From NCBI GenBank assembly GCA_014208095.1, contig JACHMT010000003.1, positions 868,001 to 932,000 on the forward strand: a stretch of 64,000 bases of DNA. Reading direction: 5' to 3'. Below, one piece after another: positions 51,501 to 63,500 of the stretch. The position numbers were made by a program, and so were the translations under genes. This DNA comes from Actinospineispora eucalypti (GTDB taxonomy: Bacteria; Actinomycetota; Actinomycetes; Mycobacteriales; Pseudonocardiaceae). Below the pieces are notes generated by a model. The model was given only the letters and a program-made list of their open reading frames with translations. It searched no databases and was not told the origin of the DNA. The first letter of the stretch is position 1, and each line of letters opens with the position of its first letter.

Positions 51501-54500
51501 AGCCCGCCCAGGGTGGCCGGTAGGAAGCCGATGACCCCGAGCAGGGCGCCGGTACGCCAGTCGACCTCCTGCTTGCGCAGCCCGTGCCGAGTGTTGAATA
51601 GAGCGACCGCGACGACCACGACCAGGGTGCCCGTGGTGGCGTGCGCCACGGACTGGTCGAACAGCCCGGTCAGCGCCGGGTTGGCCACCAGCGCCCCGCC
51701 GGCGCTGAACACGCCGAGCACCGCGCCGACCACGGACCCCATGCCGAGCACGGCGGCGGTGGGCACCGGCAGTACGCCAGTCCAGACCGCGATGACGGCG
51801 GCACCACCGACCACTCCGCCGGCAAGCAGGCCGAGCCTACGAGGCGACCGGAGCTCGAGGGTGAGGCCACCGCCCACCGCGAGCCGGTAGCGCAGGCCGA
51901 AGAGCACCGCGACCATGCCGAGCACGGCCGTACCCAGGGCGAGCAGCGCGCCCAGCGGCAGCCCCGGGGAGGAGAGTCGAGCGGGTGCGTCCACCGGCTG
52001 GCCCGACGACCGGCTGGTCGTGTCCGACTGGTTCGGCTGGGTGTGCCCGACCCTCTGTTGCACGGTCCGGGGCTGTTCGAGGTGTGTCTCGGTGGTCTGT
52101 GAGGTGCCCGGCGACGTGTCAGTGTCAGCGTCCGCCCTGGTCGGGGTGTTGGTGATGACGCCAAGCGTGACCAGGACGAACAGCAGCCCGCCCGCCATCC
52201 AGCGGGTCCAGCCGCGGCGGGTGGTGACCGTGCGCAGCCCGGCCAGCACGATGATCGCGGCGCCGCCGAGCACGGCGAACCCGACTGCGACGAACATGGC
52301 CGCGCCGAATCCGGTGGCCAGCGTCCGCCCCAGGCCGGACCGCGCCCGCTGGGTCGGCGCCGTCTTCGCCGGGCTCACCGGCAGGTTGTCCGCCAACCAG
52401 GCGTCCCACCCGTTGACCAGCAGGTTCAGCAACCCCTGTTCGCTGTAGCGGCGCGGATCGGCCTGCCTGGCGTTGTGCATGACAACGCCGTGTGGTCCAT
52501 CTGGGGCGTCGGTATTGGGGACCACGATGGCGGTGATCTGGCGCTTGAACCCGACCCACTCGTCCTTCTCGACGTAGTAGCGGCTGCCACTGGGAAGGAG
52601 GAACTCTTCTTCGAAGTAGCGGGCACCCTTGATCGCGGCGACAGGCAGTCCGTGGCCGCCGGCCGGTAGCAGGATGGTCCAGTGCACCACGCCGCCCGGC
52701 TTGCCGTATGGGCTGTAGGGCATGCCGTAGGTGGTTGACCCGTTACCGGCGTCTTGATAGAGCGCACCGGTCAGGTTCGGTTCGGTCTGTTCGTTGGTCC
52801 ACCGGTGCAGGATCAGCGGCGTCGTTGTCTGGTACGAGGTGGTCGCCGAGTCGAGGACTTCGCGGAATTCCACCGACGGGTCTCGAGGATGGGCAGTGAA
52901 CGGGTCTTCCTCCCTGGGGAGCGGTATCCCGGAACGCAGCCGCCCGTTCAGCTCCGGAGGGCCGTTGCTGATGGAATAGTTGCTCGCCACACCGTCCTGC
53001 CGGTCGGTGAGGACAACTCGCCGCTCGAAGTCCGCGACAACGGTGTCCTCGTCGCCAAGTTCGGGCCGGTACTCGCGCAGGAATCTTCCGGCCAGAGTGC
53101 CGGCCAACCGAGCCTCAACCTCCGCCGGGAACTTCTGGCCCGCCGGGCCGCCCAGAATCCGGCCGGCGGTGCGCAACTCGAGAGCGAGGTGTCGTTGCCT
53201 GAGCTTCTCGGCGGCAAAGTGAGTCGCCCACAGCCTGAATAGCAACCACAGCAGCCGTCCCGGACCTTCCCGCTTCCAGCGCGCCAACCAGGCTCGCCAT
53301 GCGAACACAATGGCGGTGGCCGCCACCACGACCGCCACCGCGACGAGCCACTCCGGGTGGTCGAGCAGGCCGGCGGCGTGATCCCGCCCGGCGTCGCCCG
53401 ATACCTCGGCCCGAGCAGGCGCGACCGCCAGGCCCGCCAGCACGCCGACGGTGGTCAGCAGCACGGCGGCGCCCAGCGTGAACCACTTGGCGACCGTTCG
53501 CAGCCAGTCCCGCCAACCGCGCTGTGGTGTGGTCGGCTGCTCGAGCCGATGATCCAGCGCGATGAGCCTCTGCCGCATGTCCTCGAGGTCTCGGAGGATG
53601 TCGTTGACGACCGGCGCGTTCTCCTTGATCAGCACGTCGGGCATCGGTCGCATCTCGCGGATCGTGCTGTGCAGGTCCCGGGTGACCGCTTGCCAATCCA
53701 GGCCGAGGATCCCGAGTTCCGTTTGGACATAGCGGAGATCACGGAGCGCGTTGTCGGTCATGCCCAACCGCAGCCACAGGCCGGCGCGCACGAGCAGCTC
53801 ACTGACCGGCTCGAACTCGCGCGTCAGCCGATCCGCCTCGGTGATGGCCGTTCCGGCGGCCTCCGCCATGTGCGTGGCCAGTTCGTGCCGCCGCGTCTCG
53901 GCGAAGTATCCGGCCGACCGTGCCTGGCTCTGGAACCCCGGCGCCACGTCGCGAGCGCTGGTCGACAGGGCGGCGACGGCGTTGCTGAGCGCGTTGACCT
54001 TGGCCAGCACACGGTCCAGCCCGGCCAGTTGGACGCCGGGCCGCAACCGTACTTGGCCGTCGACCCACTCGATGACGTCCGCGACGGCCTCGGTGGCCAC
54101 CGGCAGCGCGATTTCCAGCAGCTCGTGAATCCGCCGCGCGACCAGCGCCTCCGGGTAGGCATCCGGGCTCACCCCGGCCAGCCAGTCCACCAGCGGGTTC
54201 AACCCCGTCGGGAAGTCGCCGAACGGCACCGCCGACCGGCCACGCTGGTGGCCGAGCAGGTCGAGATCGTCCTCGTGTGTCCAACCGTTCCGGTACGGGG
54301 CGGCGTGCCGGTGGAAGTGCTTCTGGTGCTCCCGCATCCCCGCCCAGAACTCGGGGTTGGCGTTCTCCCGCAGCGACTTCGCGCCGTAGACGGTGTAGGA
54401 AACCCGGTCCTCGATCTCGGTGCCGTCGCCCATGATCACCGAGCGGGTCTCGGTCCAGCTGAACGCGCTCAGATCGGTGACGGACCTGCCGAGCGCACCG

Positions 54501-57500
54501 GAAGCCAGCTGGTCGAGCTGCTCGTCGTCCAGCACGAACTCGTCCGGGCCGAGTTCGCCGAGCAGCCACTGCTCCCGATCGGCCGGCGCCCGCCGAGGCA
54601 TACCGGGCACCACCCCCCGCAGGAAGTGCCACTCGTAGAGCCCAGCCACATTGCGCTGCCCGGCGAGGATCTCGCCGACGTCCGGGCCCGCGGGGGCATC
54701 GACCGGGAAGGCGTCGCCGAGCGTGAAGCCGGCGGCGCTGAGTAGCCCTTGCACGTCAACGCTTTGCCGCTGCTCCAACGATCGCGGGTCGCCGAACCGT
54801 GCCAGCAGGTCCCTGGCCTCCCGCGCCTCGCCCAGCATGGCCTGGCGGCGCTGGCCGGTCTCGTCCTCGATCCGGTACGCGACTTCGTAGGCGATCAGCC
54901 CCGCCAGCCATTCCGGTCCCAGATCGTCCCGCGCCAGCGCCTCGTCCCAGGCGCTCTTCACGATGACGATGTAGCCGCCGCTCGGCGCGGTCGGATCGGG
55001 CCAGCTGAACGCGACCAGACCGTCCAGGTGCATGGCGAGGCCATCGCTGGCCAGCTCGTCGGCGAGCTCGTCGGGCAGCAGCCGGACCATCTCCAGGTCC
55101 GCCAGCAGCTGGGCCAGTCGTTCCCGCCCGAGCAACTCTCCGGCGCGCGCCAACCACCCGGTCCCGGGGACTTCCAGGTCGGCCAGCCGCTCGACGAGTC
55201 GTTCCTGGAGCTCCGCCAGCTGCGGGTCGGTCAAGTCGCGTGCCGACAACGTGTTGCCCAGCCTGGCGCGTGGCACCAGAGTGTATTCGGTCCCGTTGAC
55301 CTCGAGGGCGATGTGCCGCAAGAAGGGGTTTCCGGCGGCGACGGTGGAGATCTTGGTGAAGACCGGACCGACTTCGATCTGACCGGGCAGGCCGGGGGTT
55401 TGTACCACCAGAGGCACGCGTCCGCCCAGTCCAGGCTTGGGGCCGTCCACGAGTCCGACCGCCTTGTTCTTGAGCCTCAGGTCACTGTCGGCGTAGCCGA
55501 ACAGCGCGGCGAGTTCGAGGGGAACCATGAAGAACTGGGCACCAGTGTCGAGAGGGACGAAGTGCATGCTCGGCTCGCCATCGCCGTCGGCGCGGCCCGC
55601 AACGACGATCAGGAAGGGGTACGCGGCGGGGGTTTCACCGTGCCAGTACGGCAGCGTCCCGCCCGCCCGTCCCGGAGCGATCTCTCGCAGGAAGTAGTCC
55701 AGGAACCCGCCACCGCTGGACGCGCGCTGGCGGCGACTCAGGATGGATTCCTGGGTCGCAAAGAACCGCACGCGCTCCTCTTCCGAAGTCGGACGGGGCG
55801 CGAAGTCAAGATCCTCCCAGCTGGTGCGCGCCACTGACGGATCCTGAGCCGCCCGCACGAGTGCGAGCACCGGCACGGGCCGGGTAAGCCCGACAAACGT
55901 GATGGTGAAGGTGCTCATCAGGTCCCGGCCCCAGATCGGTGCGGGCAGGCCGTCGCTGAAGACCGGCCAGAGGGTGACCGGCTCGCCCATCCGACCGGCG
56001 ACGGGCTGACCGGTGACCGCGTCAGCCCCGCCCAGCAGCCTGGCGGTCAACGGCGTGGTGGCGATGAACCCGCCGTCCTCGCGACGGTTGAGGTTTTCGG
56101 GCCAGCGGTAGCCCAGCTCGGCGGCTAAGTGCCTCGGAAGGTGGGTGGTATACGCCCCGGTGTCGATCACACCGACGATCGGAACCCGCCCGTCGCCGAG
56201 CTGGAGGCTCACCATCGGCATATGGCCCACATCCGGAGCCGGCGAGTAGGGCAACAGCAACCCAGCAAGATCCGGATGTGCGGCGAGGTAGCGGTCGAAG
56301 ATCTCGGCCACGCCGGCCATGCCCGCCAGCGGGTCATCCTCACGCCGCGCCGACTGGCTCGCCGCGAGCCGGTCCAGCCAGGTGGCGTTCTGCTTATCAC
56401 GGGCGAACGCGCGCACCGCGCTGACCAACTGTTTGCGATCCGCCGAGGTCCAGTCATCGTTACGGGAGAACAAGTCGCCGACCACCCGGGACAGTTCGGC
56501 GTGCTTGCCGCTGTGTGCGACCGACACCAACCTCAGCAACACAGAGTCGGCGACCGCGCCAACACCCGGTCCGGCCAAGCCGCTGAGCTGGATGCGCAGC
56601 CGCTCGACAATGACAAACGCCGCGAAGAAGTCGTCTACCCGTTGTTGGTGGGCCGGCTCGCTGTTGAGCCGCAGTACCCGGTCCTCGAGTTCGAGGAGCA
56701 GCAGTGCCCCGAGCCGGCCTTCCTCGCTCAACCGTTGATGCATCCCGGTGGTCATGAAGATCACCGGGACGCCGTCGATCCACAGGGTGTACGCGCCGAG
56801 CAGGCCCGCGACCCGTGCCAGGCCGCGTTCACGCAGCCACGAGGACTCGACCAGCGCCCACTCCGTCGGCGGCGCCCTCGGCGCGCCGGGCAGCTCCAGG
56901 CGACCCATCCGCCGCACGTTCCCAGTTCGGTAGGCGTCCTCCAGCTCCCGCGCCGTCCGGGTTTCCTCGTCGGCCTCGACGAATCCGCCGGGCATAGCCG
57001 CACCGCCGCCGAAGTCCCGCACCGCGCGCAGCCAGCGACCCAACAGACCGGTCTTGGCCAGCGTGTACACCGCGAGCGCGGCCGCCACCACCAACGCCGG
57101 CACGGTCGCCACATCACCGAGGAACACCCCGAAGACCGTCATCATCGCCGTCGGGGTGCCATTCCCCTCGGTGTGCTTCCCGGGCTTCACCACGCGTATG
57201 TCCACGGTGGCGTCGTCCGGCAACGGATAGTCGTCCCGGCCCTGCCACCAGGGGCGCCACTGCCGGGCCAGTGCGGCCCAGTACTCGGCGCGGTAGCGCA
57301 GCCCGGCGTACTCCACGGCCTTCGCGTCGCGCTCGGCCTTGGGGAGTTGGGGCAGATTGGACTCGTAGTTGGCCAGCAGGGTCCACCAGCGCACGGCCTC
57401 TTCCACCAGGTGCTGGACGAGGTAGGCGTTGCGTTCCACCTGGGAAGCGGCCTGAGCGGGCGTGTCCCGGACATGCCGCCACTCGTGTGCCAGGAGCCCG

Positions 57501-60500
57501 ACCGCCTTGATGAGACCCGAGAAGTACAGGTGTCCCTCGAATGCCGAGGCACGGAACACAATCCCCACACCGGGGAAGGCGACCGCCTCGAGCTTCCTGC
57601 CGTCGGGCATGCCCTTGGGTCGGAAACGCGCATCGAACCTGTTGTCCGGGAGGATGCTCAGGTGAGGCCGCGGGCCTTCGTCCAGCCAGAAACCGGGGCC
57701 GGCGGCGAGCACAAGCCGCAGGACGCGGGTGAAGTTTTCTCGTACCTCCGGGGTCAGCGACTCCCAACCCTCGAGCTCGAACCAGTGCTCGGGCTTGTCG
57801 CCGAACCGCTCGAGGGCCGTTATCTGCTCCGTCAGGTCCCAGCGGGCCGACTCCATGGCCGTCCGGTCCGGGTCCTCCAGGTCGCCCGTGCCGATCAGCC
57901 GTTCGGCGGCGGCCAACGCGGCCCGGTGCGACCGCAGCAGCCCGCGCGCGGCGTCCGGACGCGCCGAGGGCCGGGGACGGCGGCCGGTCGCCTCGCCCAG
58001 CCGCGCCAGCAAGCCGTTCAGCCGGTCCAGTACGTCGTTGTCACCGCCCGCGTGGTGCCACAGGGCCTCGAAGCCTCGGCCGAACATGCGGGTCAGAACG
58101 GTCCGGTGTGGTTCGGCGACCTGGGCGAACGTCGCCGCGTCCGGTTGCTGCTTCTCGTCGACGTGCACCGGCCGGACCTCGTTGGGCCTGGTGGTGGTGT
58201 CCGGCCCGAACCGGCGCCGCTTGTCCTCCGCTTCGAAGTACGCCGTCACCAGCGGCTCGGAGTCGTGGGCGTGCGCGTCTTCGGGCAGCAGGTCGAACAC
58301 ACCGTCCATCTCGTCCTGTTCGTGCGCGTCGGCCATGCGGAACCAGCCGGCCGGCAGGTACTTGCCGAGTCGGCGGATCTCTACGGCGCGGTGACGGAAC
58401 ACGACGCGGGTGCCGTTCGGGGCGTAGGTGTCGTGCTGCCAGCCGAAGAAAAGCAGTGCCCTGGTCAGCCACCCCAGGTCGATGCCCCGCGCGCTCAGCA
58501 GTGACCGGGCGCGCTCGGCGTCCAGGTATGTGGTCGACGGGCCATTCGGGTCGAACGGCAGCGTGGGGTCGTCCACTATCCGAGCAACCACCATGAGGAT
58601 GGGCAGGATCCGCTTGAACCGCGCTACCTCTTCGCGGCTCATCGGCAGCAACGACAACGGCCCGCCCAGACCGAGCTGTTCGGTGAGGAAGGTGAACGCG
58701 ATGAGCTCGCGGAGCTTCTCAGCCTGCTTCCGCACCTGGCCCGCGCGCTGTCGGCGCTCCGCGGCCGCGTCGGTGTTCGGGGACCGGTTCTGAGCCAACC
58801 ACCGCAGCGTCGAGTTGACGGCGGAGCCCGCCTCCGCGCGGTGCCTGCCGAGTGTGGTCCTGGACTCAAGGCCGTTGTGGAGGTTGTTCAGTTCCACCAG
58901 CGCGGCGGCAAGCGGTTCGTGGGCACCGTCCAGGTCGGCCAGGTCGAGCAGGTCGGCGGCCCGCTCCAGCTGATCCGCGATCGGCCGGAGCATGTTCGCC
59001 ATCGCGCCCGGCGTGCTCGATTCCGTCGGGGCCTGGTAGCTGACCTGCTCGAGCAGCCACAGCCGGTTCTCGTCGGCCGTGTCCGCCACGGTGTCCACCA
59101 CAGCGCGCACCGGGTCGGTCAGATCCTCCGCCTCGCGCAGCTTGGCGATCGCCTCGGCCAGTGAGTCGAGCCGGTCGAGGGCCTCACGGTGCGCGTCGGC
59201 GGCGCTCGATCGGCCACCCACCAGGTACCGCTGAACCGCTTGGTCGGCTTCGATCTGCCGGGTGGCCAACCGCTCGACCAGCCGCTCGACGGCCTCGCCC
59301 AGGTACGGCGGGACATCCTGACCTGGATACTCGGTCCGCTGGTCAGCGTCGACAGCTGCCTCGCCGAGAGCGTCGACCACGGCGTTGAACGCGTCCTCGA
59401 GCTGGTCCGCGCCGGTGGCTGCCCCGGCAACAGCGTCGAGGAAGCCGTTGAGCACGTCGCGCAGCTCGTAGTCGCCTCGTTCCTCAGCCTCGTCGGCGGC
59501 TTCGCGGAGCACCCTCCGGTATTCGGGCAGGTTCTCCTCGTTGTGGTTCCCGAGGTGGTCCTCACTGTCGAGGTGGAACCACATCTCGTGGGTCTCCCTC
59601 AGCAGGTTCCCGGTCTCGGGGTGGCCGCCCGCCCCACGGGCCAGCTCGATGAGTAGCTCCGTAACGGCGTCGCGCAGTTCGTCGGAGTGGCGGCGGTCGT
59701 ACTGCTGGACCAGGTGGTGCTCGTTCGGGTTGCCGACGCGGAGCAGCTCGCGCTCGATGATCACCTGCTGGAAGTGTGCGGGCAGCCGCTGGAACGCGGC
59801 GAGCGTCCGCGGGTCGAGGTGGATTCCGCGCTGGTCCACCCAGGACAGGACCAGCACCCCGGGTGCGGCGTCCAGCAGGTCCTGGTCGGTGAGCAAGGGG
59901 GCTTCGGTACGGCCGTGGCCCCAGGTCAGGCCGGTTGGGATGCTGTGAGCGAGGTGGTCCGGCACGCCCGTTAGTCGGGGGTCGTCGTGGTAGACGATCG
60001 CGCCGTTCGTCTCGACAGCGAGCGGCCCGCCACGCTTGTCCCTTGCCGCCTGCTCGGCCGCGGTCAGTGCGGCGTTGGCGGCGTCCAGCTGGGCACTCAG
60101 CTCGCTGACCACCTGGTCGTGGCCGGTGAGGAGGTCGTTCGCCTCCTCGACGGTGAGTCCGAGGGCACGCGCCAACATGGCACGGAACTTCGGCTCGAGT
60201 AGCCGTTCACGCTGTACGGCGGTGGCAAACATCATCTGGCGAAGGCGGTCACGCGCCGTCCGGGCAGGATCGTCGACTTCGTCGAAGGTGCCCTGCTCGA
60301 GAAGCTGGATAACCAGGTCAAGGTTCAGGTCCAGCCGCGCCGCGAGCTTCCAGGAAGCAAGCAGCTCGGTGATGAACCGAGCCGGGTCGGCACCGATCAG
60401 CCGCTCCGGGTCGGACATCCGCTCCTGCGCGGCATCGATCTTGTTGTCGAGCCGGTCGCGCCACTCGTAGATATAGGCCGGAGAACCCTCGCGCAGCTCC

Positions 60501-63500
60501 AGCTCCAGTGAAGCGAGGGCGGCCACCTGCTGGTCGTGCAGCTGCCACGAGCGCAGGCCCGTCTTGGCGGTGGCGCCGTCCAACAGCGACTGGAGCAGCA
60601 CCTCGTACGCCGCGTCAATCGCCCGCAGAAGTCTGGCGACAAGCTGTCCCGCGCTCGGCACACTTGCCAGTGAGAGGTCGGAAATGAGGTCGCGGGTCTC
60701 GCGTAGCAAGTCCCGCATCTCGCTGGGCGTTCCATCCGCGAGCCGGCGCAGCTCGACAGCAAGCTCACGCACGGCCGGATGCCACGGCCTGGCGACCTCG
60801 GGATCGACCGACGGATCCCTCAGCAGCGCCAGCGTGCCAGCATCGGAATACCACCGCCGGTCCTGCTCCATCTGACGGAACGCGGAGATGACCGGAGCCA
60901 GCTCGATCAGCTGGGTTACCTCGGCCAGTAGGTCAAGCTCCAGAGACCGGGCCACCGCCGTTCGCAGCTTGTTCAGCTCGCGGCCCGCCCGCACATACGC
61001 CTCGAGGAGTCGACGACGAGCGCGGTCTACCTCGAGCCGCTCGTTCCGAAGGAAATCGCCGCCACCCACCACCATGGCGGCCAGGACCGTCGCCGGCTCC
61101 CCCAACCGCCACATCACGAACGCGGTGACCGCCATCGCCGCGGTCTGGCCAACCGGTGAGCCGAACAGCCAGCCGCGCGCCGCGCGCAGCCAGCGACCCA
61201 ACAGCCCAGCCCTGGCCAGCATGAACACCGCGACCCCGGCTGCCAGCAGCGCCGGCACGGCCGCCATATCGTAGATGGGCAGCCCGATGGACACCGGCGC
61301 CAGGCTCGTGTCGCGCGACGTGGCACCGGCGGAACCCGGGTTGGGGTCATGGCGGGAGTTGATGGTCCACACGAGGGCTCCGGTGACTGCGGCAACCGCC
61401 ATCCAGACCGGTACCAGCAGCGTCAAGACGGTCGCGCTGTAGCCACCCCACGCGAGCAGCTCGGGTGTCGTGAGCTTGTTGACGAAGGGGGTATTGACGG
61501 CCAGCCAGCCGTGTGACCGAGTGAGTGCGTTGTGTCGGATTCGGCTCGACGATGCTGGCCGGTGGGCGATCGCGATGGTCGCCGCTCCCAGCGCGGTCCC
61601 GATCAGTCCCGCCACGTTCGGGGAGGACTCCGACAACCGGATCAGCCCGTAGAGCGGCAGGCCGAACATGATGGGGAGCCTGCTGAGGATGAGGATCTTT
61701 CGGGCCGGCATCCATGCCAGCCGGTTGCGAAGGGTCTTGGATATGTCCACCGGGAACTCCGCCGGTGGGCCGTGGCTGGTTTTCGCCCACATCAACATCA
61801 GCGCCGCGCCCACGCCCAAGGCAACGACCGTCACCGGGTAGCTGGTCGGCAACGCCCGCAGGGCGAAGAACGCGTACCCGCCCAGCGACACCCTGCCGAT
61901 CTGGTTGGCCACCTTCATGTGCGACACCGAGGTCACGTAGCTGGTGTTCGGCCGCAGGCGGCGCAGCTGGTCGACGATCACGAACACGGCCTCGAACCCG
62001 TTGCCCAGGAACGACGCGATGAACACCAGCTTGGTGAGGGTGGCCAGCGGACCGGGCAGGTCCTCGAGGACCCAGGCGAACATCGACCACTCCGAGCCCA
62101 GCACCATGGCGAAGCCGACGAACGTACCGACCGCGCCCAGGCGCTTGTGCTCGCGCGAGTCGGCGTGCCGGTTGGTCCACTTGCCCGATGCCTTGCCACG
62201 CCAGACTCGAATCTGGTGCGCGGCCCAGGACAACGTCGTCGGCAGCGGCGGGGCCATGAACGCGACGTCCAGCACGGCGAACCACGCCGAGATCTGCTGG
62301 CCCCACCCGCTGGTGAACAACGCCCCTTCCAGGTGGAAGACCAGGTTTATGGACAAGGTGAACGCCGCGATCGCGGTGATCGGACCGTCCAACCGGTCGT
62401 CACCTCGGGACCAGTCGTCCTTGAAGAAGTTGAACATGGTCCGGGCGACGAACACCGCGTTGCCCAGCCATGTGATCGGCAACCAGAGGTACCAGCCGGC
62501 GATCGCCAACCCCAGCCCGGCGATGTTGCCGACGATGGCCAGGCCCAGTGGCGAAGCCGCCCATGCCCGGAACCGCGCCGTAAAGTTGGTGCTCTTGCCG
62601 TCTTCGACAGTGGAGCCGTCGGGGCTGGGGCCGTGCGTGCCGGGGTCGTTTCCGCTGCCGCCGCCGTCCGACGGTGGAGGCCCGTGGCGCTGGATCGCCC
62701 AGGCGATGACGCCCAGCGCAACCGAACCGGCGAAGACCCACCACCGGCCCGCTTCCCCCACCACCGTCCGCACCAGCCAGTAGGCGGCCGTCGCCACCCC
62801 GGCACTGATCAGCAGTTCCTGAAGGTTCTGCCCGGTGCGGATCTTTCGCCCGGCCGGTGGCGCGCCACGGTTGCGCCACCACAACACCAGCACGGCCGTG
62901 CCCCACACCTGCGCGGTAACCGCCATCGCGGGCAACCAGCCCATGCCGGCGTGCCAACCCAGCAGTCCGGCCAGCACCCCGACCAGGCTCAACGCGGCGG
63001 CGATGATCTGGTCGCTCAGCCCCCGGACACGAGCTCCGGTGATCGCGGTGGGTTTCGCTGCCAGCACGAACGCCACCAACACCGCCGAGGCACCGACGAA
63101 CCAACCCATGTGCCCCAACCACAGTCGGTCGAACCCGTAGAACGCCAGCGACGCGAACACAACCCGCACCGCCAATGGCTTCACCCCGAACGCCGGCGTC
63201 GACTTACCCAGCTTCGGCAGGAGCCGAGGCGCCCACTCCGTCCACACCACATAGCCCAGCCCGACACCGAGCACCACCAACGGGACCACCCCGACCGGCA
63301 CCGCGGCCCCACCCAGAACCCCAACCGGCAACGCCAACTGCACCGCCAACACCCACACCGCCGTCATCAATGCGGTGAAGCCCCACCGCCGCAGCGTGTC
63401 GACCTTGTCCTTGAGCACGTAGTTCGCGCCGAACGCCGCCGCCACCGGGGCCAGCGCAACCCCGAACAACAGCACGTCCGCCGCGGCGAACAGCCCGTTG

